A stretch of 64,000 nucleotides of DNA from Gilvirhabdus luticola (GTDB lineage: Bacteria; Bacteroidota; Bacteroidia; Flavobacteriales; Flavobacteriaceae). This document shows, piece by piece, positions 52,212 through 61,513 of this stretch (the stretch's first letter is position 1; every line of letters starts with the position of its first letter). Position numbers and translations under genes: made by a program. The stretch is from assembly GCF_032583975.1 (NCBI RefSeq), contig NZ_JAWHTF010000002.1. The stretch is one strand, 5' to 3'. A model generated the notes under the pieces. It saw only the letters and a list, made by a program, of their open reading frames with translations, searched no databases and was not told the DNA's origin.

Positions 52212-55019
52212 TTATTTAATATTTCGCAAGAAATCGGTTAAAGATTTATCATTTTCTAAATTTAACTTGCGTTTTAATCGATATCTATGAGTTTCAACGC
52301 CTCTTACTGAAATATTCATTAAAGGCGCTATCTCTTTTGTCAACAAATTCATCTTGATGTAAGCGCAGATTTTTAAGTCTTTATGCGTTAAATGTGGATA
52401 ATCTGATTTTAGTTGATTGAAGAATTCTTCATGAACCTGATTGAAATTATATTCAAACACTTCCCATTCATCCTGATGACCAATTGAATTGTCAACCTTT
52501 TTTAATAACTTTTTAAATGACCAATAATTTCCAAAACTGTCTTTGTTTTGTAAAAGTTCGTTCTTAATCTCCAACATCGACTCATTCTTATTAACTAAAG
52601 CCATTGCTGTATTTGCAAGCTGCTTACTCTTTAGTTTTACTTCATTTTCCAGTGATTCTGTCTTTAACTGCATTATTTTCTTTTCATTTTCGATGTTCTT
52701 CTGCTTAAGAATTTCTTCTTGCTCTCTTTGAAACCTTTGTTCTAACAATTGTTGCTCTTTACTAATTTTCCTTTTATGTAAAGTGAAAATTAGAATACTA
52801 ACTGCGAGAATAACAATTAAATATAGCAGCGCTCCTTTTTCACTTTCGTACCATGGCGGTAAAATTTTTAAATTAATCACTTTGCTGGGTGACGTATCTC
52901 CAGACGAATTTGCGGCTCTGAATCTTATAGTGTAATTGCCATCATTTAAATTAGAAACATCTAATTTATCAGTATCCATTCGAAACCAATGAATAGAATC
53001 AAGATTAGATATTGAATACTCAAAAAAATGACCATTTGATTTAGGAGATGATACTGAAATGCTTACATTCTTGTTGTATGGAGATTCAATAACTTTTAAA
53101 GTATCCAAATTAATCAATTCGTTATTAATAGAAATTTTGTCGATTACTGGTTCTATCAATACCTCTTTTTCATAATAGTTTTTAGAATCAATAACCATAA
53201 AACCATCATAAAGTGCTAAAGCAAATAATGAATCATTAATTTTTGTAATTTTCTCTGAACCCACGATTAATCTATTCTTAAAAAAATTACTAGTTAGTGT
53301 TAGGTTATAATCTTCGTTAGTTAAAGATTTGAAATTAATTTGATTTTTGCTGTCTTTGATTCCAATTAAGTCAGAATCAGATTCTGATATTAAATTTGCA
53401 TCATTACCGAAATTTTTATTTAATAAATTATGCGGAACAATGCTATCTAATAAGGGCTCATACTTTTGCCAACCATTATTAGTCTTAAAGCAAATATCAT
53501 TTTTAATTTTATGAACTCTTACGCTATAATTTGACCATAAACCTTTATTTTGATAATCTTTGACCTCTTTGACTTTACCACTTTCCTTATCTAAACTAAT
53601 TTTAAAGACTCCTTTATATGCATGAGCCACCCAAATAGTATGCTGGTCTTCAAACTCTAAATACTTTATTGGTATTGTGGTTTCCCCAGCGTGACTTGCT
53701 ACCCATTTATTACCGCTATTTTTAAAATTAACCAACCCAGCATAAGTTCCTTGATAAAAAGAGTTCATTTTTTCAGGTTGTTTCTTTAAAGTCCAGCCTC
53801 CAGTAAAATTTGAAATTTTTTCAAGATTGGTCTCTTTCACTATAAATGTTCCATTATTATGACCACATAATAGTTCACCATTTATTTCTGTTAGATCCCA
53901 AACCTGCCCTTGGGATCCTTCAACAAACTGTAAATCATCATTATTATTAATATAAAATAATCCTGTATTACTACCTATATAAATAGTATTGTTATATAAA
54001 ATGATGTCATAAACCGCACCTAATTTCCCTGAATAATCATTATAGAATGTATGATGACTATTTAAATCTATATATGCAACTCCATTGTCTAAACCTACCC
54101 AAAGTTTTGTGTTTTCATCGTCAAGGACATGACTTAATATTGTGTTATTAATTAGGCCATTCTCTTTATTTATATGATACTTAATATTCCCTTCATAATC
54201 TGTAATATAAATACCATTTTTAATGGTTCCGAATACCATTGTTCCATTTTTAAGCAATGAAAAACTATTGAATTGATGTTCTTTAATTAATTCATTTATT
54301 TCAGAATCCCAAGGCATGAAACTATTATTTTTATAAATAAAGGAACCGTTTAAAGCAGTTGAAATCAGCAAATCTCCTTTATATTCAATAATCGAAATCA
54401 TTCTTTTATCAATTACAAATGGGTCATTAATTACCGGTGTTAAATTTGTGTCTTCAAGAACAAAAACACCATTTTTAAGAGTAGATACATAAAATTTATT
54501 TCCAGAAATATTGCATGATATAACTGTTGGTGTAGGACTCTGTTTGTAGATTTTTACAACTTCTCCATTTTTATAAACATACACATTTGAAAATGACCTA
54601 AATATTATTGAATCTTTAAAATGTAAGATTTGCCAAAACTCTTCATTAAGTGATACTTTTTCGACTAATAAATCACTCAATGATGTATAAATTAATTCTC
54701 CTTTGCGATTTTTCTCCCAATATCCAAATTCTTCATAAGATCCTGTATAAATTAAACCTTGATGTGCTAAAACAGATCTTATAATAGTTTTGTTAGGCAA
54801 TTGGAAAAATTCCCATTTAAAACCATCAAATTCTAACAAACCATTATTGTTAGCAACGTATATTTTTCCATTATTAGCAACAGAAACTCCCCAATTCTGG
54901 TTACCGGCATTATATTGAGACAATGAATAATTTTGAAAATAAGGAGTGTATTGTCCAAATATATTAGTAGAAACAAAAAGAATAAATAAAAATAAACTAA
55001 ATGTAGACTTCATATTCAT
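52212..55019 (-). CDS. Membrane-anchored Y_Y_Y/LuxR-type PUL regulator
   Basis: A 935-residue protein (ATG at 55019; 55013 also possible). After a signal peptide come about 640 residues of propeller repeats (NNGLLEFDGFKWEFF, GLDNGVAYIDL, GSNTGLFYINN), a Y_Y_Y domain (about 680-745), one transmembrane helix (about 752-772), a long coiled coil and a C-terminal LuxR/GerE helix-turn-helix (LTHKDLKICAYIKMNLLTK, ISVRGVETHRYRLKRKL). It has no kinase or receiver domain, so it is a one-component cousin of the hybrid two-component PUL sensors. It should sense a glycan fragment in the periplasm and switch on susC and the rest. Confidence 0.9.
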   Translation of the reverse strand: MNMKSTFSLFLFILFVSTNIFGQYTPYFQNYSLSQYNAGNQNWGVSVANNGKIYVANNNGLLEFDGFKWEFFQLPNKTIIRSVLAHQGLIYTGSYEEFGYWEKNRKGELIYTSLSDLLVEKVSLNEEFWQILHFKDSIIFRSFSNVYVYKNGEVVKIYKQSPTPTVISCNISGNKFYVSTLKNGVFVLEDTNLTPVINDPFVIDKRMISIIEYKGDLLISTALNGSFIYKNNSFMPWDSEINELIKEHQFNSFSLLKNGTMVFGTIKNGIYITDYEGNIKYHINKENGLINNTILSHVLDDENTKLWVGLDNGVAYIDLNSHHTFYNDYSGKLGAVYDIILYNNTIYIGSNTGLFYINNNDDLQFVEGSQGQVWDLTEINGELLCGHNNGTFIVKETNLEKISNFTGGWTLKKQPEKMNSFYQGTYAGLVNFKNSGNKWVASHAGETTIPIKYLEFEDQHTIWVAHAYKGVFKISLDKESGKVKEVKDYQNKGLWSNYSVRVHKIKNDICFKTNNGWQKYEPLLDSIVPHNLLNKNFGNDANLISESDSDLIGIKDSKNQINFKSLTNEDYNLTLTSNFFKNRLIVGSEKITKINDSLFALALYDGFMVIDSKNYYEKEVLIEPVIDKISINNELINLDTLKVIESPYNKNVSISVSSPKSNGHFFEYSISNLDSIHWFRMDTDKLDVSNLNDGNYTIRFRAANSSGDTSPSKVINLKILPPWYESEKGALLYLIVILAVSILIFTLHKRKISKEQQLLEQRFQREQEEILKQKNIENEKKIMQLKTESLENEVKLKSKQLANTAMALVNKNESMLEIKNELLQNKDSFGNYWSFKKLLKKVDNSIGHQDEWEVFEYNFNQVHEEFFNQLKSDYPHLTHKDLKICAYIKMNLLTKEIAPLMNISVRGVETHRYRLKRKLNLENDKSLTDFLRNIK

Positions 55020-55097
55020 CAAATATATAATAAATATGAGTTTTAATTATTGAAATAAATCCAAAGCTTTTTATAGTTTAAATGCTAATCATTAAAT

Positions 55098-55132
55098 TAA
55101 AAAGCCTCTATCAAAAATAGATAAAGGCTTTT
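55098..55132 (-). terminator. Intrinsic terminator after the tRNA pair
   Basis: On the minus strand AAAAGCCT (55132-55125) pairs with AGGCTTTT (55107-55100), extended by GATA/TATC, and is followed by T-rich sequence. It ends the tRNA-Gly/tRNA-Leu transcript. Confidence 0.75.
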
Positions 55133-55133
55133 G

Positions 55134-55218
55134 TACTGAAGGCGGGACTTGAACCCGCACGGCCATAATGGCCATTGGATTTTAAGTCCAACGTGTCTAC
55201 CAATTCCACCACTTCAGC
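55134..55218 (-). tRNA. tRNA-Leu (anticodon TAA)
   Basis: An 85-base class II tRNA. The acceptor GCTGAAG pairs with CTTCAGT, the D-arm has TGGTAGACACG, the anticodon loop CTTAAAA carries TAA, the long variable arm is TGGCCATTATGGCCG, and the T-arm is GCGGGTTCAAGTCCCGC. The 3' CCA is not encoded. Confidence 0.95.
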
Positions 55219-55248
55219 ATCTTGGCATATTTTTAAGAAAGTTTTCAG

Positions 55249-55320
55249 AGCGAAAGACGGGATTTGAACCCGCGACCCTCACCTTGGCAAGGTGATGCTC
55301 TACCCCTGAGCTACTTTCGC
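55249..55320 (-). tRNA. tRNA-Gly (anticodon GCC)
   Basis: A 72-base tRNA. The acceptor GCGAAAG pairs with CTTTCGC, the D-arm is GCTCAGGGGTAGAGC, the anticodon stem-loop CACCTTGCCAAGGTG carries GCC, and the T-arm is GCGGGTTCAAATCCCGT. The 3' CCA is not encoded. It precedes tRNA-Leu by 30 bases in one transcript. Confidence 0.96.
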
Positions 55321-55361
55321 TTAGTTATTTGTATGAACGTTCAATTATAATATTGCGGATG

Positions 55362-55391
55362 CAAATTTAAAACAATTATAACAATACCAAA
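55362..55391 (-). promoter_or_regulatory. Promoter of the tRNA-Gly/tRNA-Leu transcript
   Basis: Minus strand: TTTG (55391-55388), 18-base spacer, TAAATTTG (55369-55362), then GC. Both elements match the Bacteroidota consensus exactly. Predicted start near 55356, about 36 bases before the tRNA-Gly 5' end. Confidence 0.75.
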
Positions 55392-55416
55392 GTGTTTTCT
55401 TGAAAAAAAGTAGATA

Positions 55417-58020
55417 TTATGCTCTTTTCTTCTTTTGTAACATTCGCTTAATTTCATTAAGCTTCATAAGTGCTTCAACAGGAGTAAGTGTATTAATATC
55501 TATATGCAGAATTTCTTCTTTAATTCCTTCTAAAAGAGGATCATCTAAATTAAAGAAACTCAATTGCATATCATCTTTTAATGACTTTACTTTATCTGTA
55601 AGTTCTTCACTAGAGTGAGATTTCTCTAACTTTTGAAGTATTTTATTTGCTCTACTAATCACCTGCTGCGGCATTCCAGCCATTTTTGCTACATGAATAC
55701 CAAAACTGTGCTCGCTACCTCCTTCAACCAATTTACGAAGGAACAAAACATTGTCTTTTAATTCTTTTACTGAAACATTATAGTTTTTTATTCGCTCAAA
55801 TGTTTCGGTCATTTCATTGAGCTCATGATAGTGCGTAGCAAATAACGTTTTTGGTTTTGAAGGATGTTCATGCAAATATTCACTAATAGACCATGCGATT
55901 GAAATTCCATCGTAAGTACTAGTACCACGACCAATTTCGTCAAGCAGAATTAAACTTCTATCTGAAAGATTGTTTAGAATAGAAGCTGTTTCATTCATTT
56001 CTACCATAAAAGTAGATTCCCCCATAGAGATATTATCACTAGCTCCTACTCTAGTAAATATTTTATCAACCAATCCCATTTTAGCCGATTCAGCAGGAAC
56101 AAAACTGCCTATTTGAGCTAACAAAACAATAAGGGCGGTTTGTCTTAAAATAGCTGATTTACCAGACATGTTTGGCCCGGTAATCATGATGATTTGTTGC
56201 GTTTCTCTATCAAGAAATACGTTGTTTGTTATGTATGCCTCTCCTAAAGGTAATTGCTTTTCTATAACAGGATGACGTCCTTCTTTGATATTTAATTTAT
56301 AAGAATCATTAATTTCAGGGTATATATAATTATTGTCTTTGGCTAATTGTGCAAAACCACATAAACAATCTAATTGTCCAATTAAAAAAGCATTTTTCTG
56401 AACTTGCTTTATAAAGCTATTCATCCAACTAACAAGTTCTGAAAACAACTGTTGCTCAATAGCCAAAATACGCTCTTCTGCTCCTAAAATTTTGGACTCG
56501 TATTCCTTAAGTTCTTCAGTTATATAACGTTCTGCATTCACGAGTGTTTGCTTTCTTATCCACTCTTCAGGCACCTTGTCTTTATGCGAATTCCGTACTT
56601 CTATATAGTATCCAAATACATTATTAGATGCAATTTTTAAGGATGTAATTCCAGTGCGTTCACTTTCGCGCTCCAACATCTTATCTAGATATGCTTTTCC
56701 AGACGATGACAAACCACGCAATTCATCTAATTCAGATGAAAAACCGCTTGCAATGGTATGTCCTTTTAAAACATTTACTGGTGCATCTTCAAATAATGTT
56801 TCTTTTATTTTTTCTCGCAACTCTTCACAATGTTCTATAGAATTTCCTATTTGTTTAAGCGAAGCATTGTCACAGTTTTCTGTTAAAGCCTTTATAGGAA
56901 CAATAGCTTCAAGTGAATTTTTAAGTTGTACAACTTCACGAGGATTCACTTTTGCAGTAGCCACTTTTGAAATTAAGCGTTCTAAATCGCCAATATGCTT
57001 GATGTGACGCTGTATTTTTTGAAGTATCGTTGTATTCTTAATTAAAGAATCAACCACTTCATGGCGCTGATTTATCTTTTCTAAATTCTTTAATGGCAGA
57101 GCCAACCAACGTTTTAACATACGTCCACCCATTGGCGAAATAGTTTTATCAATGACATTCAACAAGGTGACAGCATTATTGTTTGTAGAATGATATAGCT
57201 CTAAATTTCTGATGGTAAACTTATCCATCCAAACATATTCATCTTCAGCAATTCTCGAAATGGATGTGATATGCTTTAGTTTGTTATGCTGCGTTTCAGA
57301 GAGGTAATGCAAAATAGCACCAGACGCTATAATCCCTTCATACAAGTCTTGTATTCCAAACCCTTTAAGTGTTTTGGTGTTGAAATGTTTTACAAGTGTT
57401 TCATTCGCATAATCTGTTTGAAACACCCAATCTTCCATATAAAAAGTATGAAAAGCGGTTCCGAAAATTTCTTTAAATTGTTGACGTCTTTGTTTTGATA
57501 CCAGGACCTCACTAGGATTAAAATTTTGTAACAGCTTATCAATATATTCTGTGTTCCCTTGAGATGTGAGAAATTCACCTGTAGAAATATCTAAAAATGA
57601 AATACCTATTCTATGATTTTCAAAATATACAGAACATAAAAAGTTATTTGATTTTGATGATAAGACTTCATCATTTAAAGCAACACCAGGTGTTACCAGT
57701 TCTGTAACGCCACGTTTCACAATGGTTTTTGTAAGTTTAGGATCTTCTAATTGGTCACAAATGGCTACACGGCAACCAGCCTTAACAAGCTTTGGTAAAT
57801 ACGTATTCAAAGAATGATGCGGAAAACCAGCGAGTTCAGTTTCAGTTTCACTTCCAGCACCTCGTTTGGTTAATATAATGTTCAGGATTTTGGCTGTTTT
57901 TACAGCATCGCTCCCAAAAGTCTCATAAAAATCACCCACGCGAAACAACAACAAGGCATCAGGATATTTAGCCTTGATGGCATTATATTGTTTCATTAAT
58001 GGTGTTTCCTTTTTAGCCAA
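55417..58020 (-). CDS. mutS: DNA mismatch repair protein MutS
   Basis: An 867-residue mismatch-recognition ATPase. The N-terminal mismatch-binding domain has the Phe-x-Glu in GDFYETFGSDAV; the C-terminal ATPase has Walker A GPNMSGKS, Walker B LILLDEIGRGTSTYDG and ATHYHEL. The C-terminus (VEALMKLNEIKRML) is the tetramerising helix region. Full length for the family. It reads leftward toward the tRNAs and is divergent from the SpoU methyltransferase. Confidence 0.97.
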   Translation of the reverse strand: MAKKETPLMKQYNAIKAKYPDALLLFRVGDFYETFGSDAVKTAKILNIILTKRGAGSETETELAGFPHHSLNTYLPKLVKAGCRVAICDQLEDPKLTKTIVKRGVTELVTPGVALNDEVLSSKSNNFLCSVYFENHRIGISFLDISTGEFLTSQGNTEYIDKLLQNFNPSEVLVSKQRRQQFKEIFGTAFHTFYMEDWVFQTDYANETLVKHFNTKTLKGFGIQDLYEGIIASGAILHYLSETQHNKLKHITSISRIAEDEYVWMDKFTIRNLELYHSTNNNAVTLLNVIDKTISPMGGRMLKRWLALPLKNLEKINQRHEVVDSLIKNTTILQKIQRHIKHIGDLERLISKVATAKVNPREVVQLKNSLEAIVPIKALTENCDNASLKQIGNSIEHCEELREKIKETLFEDAPVNVLKGHTIASGFSSELDELRGLSSSGKAYLDKMLERESERTGITSLKIASNNVFGYYIEVRNSHKDKVPEEWIRKQTLVNAERYITEELKEYESKILGAEERILAIEQQLFSELVSWMNSFIKQVQKNAFLIGQLDCLCGFAQLAKDNNYIYPEINDSYKLNIKEGRHPVIEKQLPLGEAYITNNVFLDRETQQIIMITGPNMSGKSAILRQTALIVLLAQIGSFVPAESAKMGLVDKIFTRVGASDNISMGESTFMVEMNETASILNNLSDRSLILLDEIGRGTSTYDGISIAWSISEYLHEHPSKPKTLFATHYHELNEMTETFERIKNYNVSVKELKDNVLFLRKLVEGGSEHSFGIHVAKMAGMPQQVISRANKILQKLEKSHSSEELTDKVKSLKDDMQLSFFNLDDPLLEGIKEEILHIDINTLTPVEALMKLNEIKRMLQKKKRA

Positions 58021-58140
58021 GGGAATGTAATTTTAAATCTTATTTTTGTAACCTGAACAGGATTGCTAATGTACTTATTATTTGATGTTTTATAAAACAG
58101 AAAATATAGAAGTTATCTACAATTATTCACAAAATTTAAC

Positions 58141-58671
58141 ATGCGAAAACTAAAAAATAGTGAACTAGACAGATTAAGTGTTGAAGAGTTCAAAACATCT
58201 AAAAAGACTCCAATCATTATCGTTCTTGATAGTATTCGCAGTTTGAATAACATTGGTTCTGTTTTTAGAACAGCTGATGCGTTTTTAGTTAAAAAAATAT
58301 ATTTGTGTGGTATTACTGCAAAACCTCCTCATAAAGATATTCATAAAACAGCTTTAGGGAGCACAGAAACTGTGGATTGGGAATATCTTGAGGATACGTA
58401 TTCGTTAGTTAAAAAGTTAAAAGTAGAACGTGTAAAAATAATCTCAATTGAACAGGCTGAAAATGCAACCATGCTTTACGATTTTCATCCTGAAAAAGAC
58501 ACAACTTATGTATTGGTTTTTGGTAACGAAGTAAAAGGTGTACAGCAAAAGGTTGTTTCTGCAAGTGATGAGGTTCTTGAAATCCCGCAATTTGGTACCA
58601 AACACTCATTAAATATTTCGGTAAGTGTTGGTGTTGTAGTTTGGGATGTGTTCTCGAAGTTAAAAAACTAA
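58141..58671 (+). CDS. SpoU/TrmH-family RNA 2'-O-methyltransferase
   Basis: A 176-residue SPOUT methyltransferase. The three family motifs are present: NNIGSVFRTAD, VLVFGNEVKGV and IPQFGTKHSLNISVSVGVV, which build the SAM-binding knot. It methylates a ribose in tRNA or rRNA; the site cannot be told. The short length and lack of an N-terminal extension favour a tRNA enzyme, but this is tentative. Confidence 0.9.
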   Translation: MRKLKNSELDRLSVEEFKTSKKTPIIIVLDSIRSLNNIGSVFRTADAFLVKKIYLCGITAKPPHKDIHKTALGSTETVDWEYLEDTYSLVKKLKVERVKIISIEQAENATMLYDFHPEKDTTYVLVFGNEVKGVQQKVVSASDEVLEIPQFGTKHSLNISVSVGVVVWDVFSKLKN

Positions 58672-58872
58672 TGTTTTCTGTCATTCCCCACTTGGTGAGA
58701 AATCCATTAGTAATTGAAACTAAAAATTAGATTCCTGCCTGCGTCCTAATGAGAAACATTTAGCTTGATTCTTAATTTAAAAACATCTAACTTCGCTTAT
58801 CGTCTGATAAAACATTAAAACGCCTTTATATCATATCGTTGGCTGAAATTAAAAATAAATCTTGAAAAATAA

Positions 58873-59364
58873 ATGGAACTAGTTGATATTCTTTCATGGT
58901 CTGGTGGTTTAGTTGTTGCTGTTATCACAATTTATTTGACAATTCGTCATTTCAAAACCTCAAAGACCATTTCTTATATCGAAAGATTAAATACTAGTGA
59001 AATGGCATCAATCAGAGCGGAAATTGATGAATGGCTAAATTCGGATATGAATGAAAAGCAAAAATGCAAGTTTGCTGTTAAAACCAAAGATTTAAATGCC
59101 AAAATCATGGTGTGGTTAAACATTTTTACGGAAATCGGTATTTCTTATAAACAAAGAATTATACGTAGAAAATTAACACGAGAATTGTTTTATCCAATGA
59201 TTCCCAATTACTGGAAGGAATTACATTTCTACATTAACTACAGAAGAAAAAAAGGTTATCCAATCGGTTATTATTTTGAATATATTGCTAATGAAGTTAG
59301 GAAGACTGAAGGTAAAAACAAGTCCACTCTGTTAAAAAGGTACTCCAAAATTGCGAACAATTGA
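58873..59364 (+). CDS. Small membrane-anchored protein of unknown function
   Basis: A 163-residue protein with one N-terminal helix (about 6-26) followed by a basic helical cytosolic region (ISYIERLNTSEMASIRAEIDEW, FTEIGISYKQRIIRRKLTRELF). The layout resembles DUF4760-type proteins, but I am not certain. Its upstream gap (58672-58872) is AT-rich with fragments of inverted repeats and no clear promoter. It is followed by the hairpin structure at 59462, so it looks like a non-core insertion between housekeeping genes. Confidence 0.6.
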   Translation: MELVDILSWSGGLVVAVITIYLTIRHFKTSKTISYIERLNTSEMASIRAEIDEWLNSDMNEKQKCKFAVKTKDLNAKIMVWLNIFTEIGISYKQRIIRRKLTRELFYPMIPNYWKELHFYINYRRKKGYPIGYYFEYIANEVRKTEGKNKSTLLKRYSKIANN

Positions 59365-59461
59365 GATGAATAAACTTAAATTCAATAATAATAGCCAACA
59401 AAGTATATAATCCATAACTCGGTTAGCGCATTAAGAAGAACTTTGTATGTTTAGGTAGTTA

Positions 59462-59527
59462 TATGATTCCTACTCTGTAAAATCTCTGATTTTCCCTAGC
59501 TACGGAATCATACACAATACCGTTAAG
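59462..59527. repeat. Imperfect inverted repeat, attC-like, after the small membrane-anchored protein
   Basis: TATGATTCC (59462-59470) pairs with GGAATCATA (59504-59512); inside, AAAATC-TCT-GATTTT (59479-59493) forms a second stem. A terminal GTTAAGC (59522-59528 region) fits GTTRRRY. The layout (outer arms, TACTC, inner AAAATC/GATTTT stem) parallels 8564-8693. Confidence 0.5.
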
Positions 59528-59538
59528 CACAGCTCAAG

Positions 59539-60669
59539 TTATTCTCCACAAATCTTATTCAAAATCCAAAGATAATCTTGTCTGTTTTTTACAAAGTCTT
59601 TATCAGAAATATCAATAATTTTAACATTAAACTCTGTTTGGTTCTTTAAAAAGTCTAAATAACCTGCGTTGATTTTTTCAAGATAGTCGTCGGCGATATC
59701 CTTTTCATAATCTCTGCCACGTTGCTTTATGTTTTCCTGTAATCGTTCTGTGTTTTGGTACAAATACACATACAAATCTGGTTTGGCTATATCTTTATAC
59801 ATTAAATAAAAGAGTTTCCGGTAGAGCTTAAACTCGTCTTCAGGCAAGGTGATCTTTGAGAAAATAAGCGACTTAAACACGTCATAATCGCTTACAATAA
59901 AATCTTTAAACAGATCAAGTTGAGAAAGGTCGTCAGAAATTTGTTGATATCTGTCTGCCAGAAAAGACATCTCCAGAGTAAAGGCGTAACGCTGTGGTTC
60001 TTCATAAAATTTTGGCAAAAAAGGATTATCTGCAAAACGTTCCAAAATTAGTTTGGCATTAAACTCATGAGATATCTTTGTCGCTAAACTTGTTTTGCCA
60101 GCGCCTATGTTTCCTTCTATAGCGATATAATTGAAGTTTGAAAAGCTATATTGTTTACTTGGATTTTTTAACCAAATATTAATGGGTTGTAAATTGCTTT
60201 TATCTTCACATTCTTCTAATAAAACAGACACATCTTTATCAAGTTTTGGATGAATCACTTTAGAAGCAATATCGTTTAAAGGTTGCAAAACAAACTTACG
60301 AAGTTGCATTTTTGGATGTGGAATCTTAAGTGTTTTTGTACTGACAATTTCATCTTCTAAAAAGATAATATCTAAATCTATACTACGAGATTCGTAACCT
60401 TTCTTTTTGGTTCGAATCCTTCCCAAAGACTTTTCAATAGCAATTAATTCTTTGAGTAGTGTTTTAGAATCAAGTTCTGTTTCTATACAAATACAAGTAT
60501 TCAAAAACTCATCGCCCTCAAACCCAAGTGCTGGACTCTTATAAACTCTGGATATAATGTTTACCTTTCCTATTTTGGTAAAAATAAGGTTAATGGCGTC
60601 TTGTAAGTTTTTAAACTTATCACCTTGATTACTGCCTAATGAAATATATACTTTTGAAGGTAAATTCAT
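59539..60669 (-). CDS. folK: HPPK-deoxynucleoside kinase fusion
   Basis: A 376-residue two-domain protein from the ATG at 60669. Residues 1-160 are 6-hydroxymethyl-7,8-dihydropterin pyrophosphokinase (YISLGSNQGDK, SPALGFEGDEFLN, catalytic-metal RSIDLDII with Asp98/Asp100, PHP at 118-120), a folate-synthesis step. Residues about 180-376 are a deoxynucleoside kinase (P-loop GNIGAGKT at 186-193, RYAFTLEMSFLADRYQQ, RGRDYEKDI). The dNK usual D/ERS-like segment reads SDYDVFKS. This fusion is known in Bacteroidota. It joins folate supply and dNTP salvage, both needed for dTMP. Confidence 0.9.
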   Translation of the reverse strand: MNLPSKVYISLGSNQGDKFKNLQDAINLIFTKIGKVNIISRVYKSPALGFEGDEFLNTCICIETELDSKTLLKELIAIEKSLGRIRTKKKGYESRSIDLDIIFLEDEIVSTKTLKIPHPKMQLRKFVLQPLNDIASKVIHPKLDKDVSVLLEECEDKSNLQPINIWLKNPSKQYSFSNFNYIAIEGNIGAGKTSLATKISHEFNAKLILERFADNPFLPKFYEEPQRYAFTLEMSFLADRYQQISDDLSQLDLFKDFIVSDYDVFKSLIFSKITLPEDEFKLYRKLFYLMYKDIAKPDLYVYLYQNTERLQENIKQRGRDYEKDIADDYLEKINAGYLDFLKNQTEFNVKIIDISDKDFVKNRQDYLWILNKICGE

Positions 60670-60741
60670 ATTTAGAGCCAAAATAACTAAAAGAAAATTT
60701 AATGCTTTATATTTACTGAAGCTATTTATTCACAATTTTAA

Positions 60742-61446
60742 ATGACCTTAAAAGAAAAACTACTTGCTCAAAGAATTTACCTGTTGTTAGGAGGTTTATT
60801 TATCACATCATTAGTAGTTTCAAATTTGATTTTTCAAAAGTTTTTTTATTGGTATCCCGTAGATGTTGAAGTTTTTGGGACTAAACTTTTTGAATTATCA
60901 GTCGGTATCTTACCTTACCCAATTACTTTTTTAATTACAGATTTAATAAGTGAGATATATGGTAAAAAAAGAGCAAATGATGTTGTAGTGGTTGGTATTT
61001 TTGCGTCACTTTTTTCATTGCTTATTGTTTTGGTATCAAATGCTGCACCTGCGACTAATTGGTCTCCTGTAGATAATGGATTGTTTAAAACTGTTTTTGG
61101 GAGTACAGCCATTGCGGTAACAGCAAGCATGATGGCCTATTTGTTTGCTCAATTTATAGACATCCAAATCTATCATTTTTGGAAACGTCTAACTAAAGGA
61201 AGGCATTTATGGTTAAGAAATAATTTTTCAACATTCTCTTCTCAATTTGTTGATACTTTTACCATTGTATTTCTATTATGCTCTTTCAATATCATTGAAT
61301 GGGACAAGTTTTATGGTTTGTTAGTATCTGGCTTTATTTTTAAAGTCTTAATTGCTGTTTGTGATACACCTTTCCTTTATTTAGGTGTTTTTTTATTTAG
61401 AAAACGATTCAAATTGAAAGTAAATGAGGAAATCAAACTCGTTTAA
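60742..61446 (+). CDS. Queuosine precursor transporter (YhhQ/VUT family)
   Basis: A 234-residue inner-membrane protein with about six helices. Family segments include ASLFSLLIVLVSNAAPA, LPYPITFLITDLISEIYGKKRAN and SSQFVDTFTIVFLL. Members import preQ0/preQ1 for tRNA queuosine. It is divergent from the folK fusion and 67 bases ahead of the AsmA-family gene. Confidence 0.9.
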   Translation: MTLKEKLLAQRIYLLLGGLFITSLVVSNLIFQKFFYWYPVDVEVFGTKLFELSVGILPYPITFLITDLISEIYGKKRANDVVVVGIFASLFSLLIVLVSNAAPATNWSPVDNGLFKTVFGSTAIAVTASMMAYLFAQFIDIQIYHFWKRLTKGRHLWLRNNFSTFSSQFVDTFTIVFLLCSFNIIEWDKFYGLLVSGFIFKVLIAVCDTPFLYLGVFLFRKRFKLKVNEEIKLV

Positions 61447-61513
61447 TACCTTCATTCATTTTATAATTCCATCTTTTAATTTATTTTATACGTATATATT
61501 CTAAACCCTTTGC

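Noticed and set aside
28961..55019. Laminarin (beta-1,3-glucan) PUL
   Set aside because: There is no GH16, GH17 or GH30 enzyme, which laminarin loci usually carry; three GH144 enzymes favour a beta-1,2-glucan backbone. Mixed activity cannot be excluded.
58672..58872. Degenerate inverted repeat reminiscent of REP elements (for example ATTCCTGCCTGCG near 58731)
   Set aside because: The arms do not pair well enough to define a unit; at most a decayed remnant.
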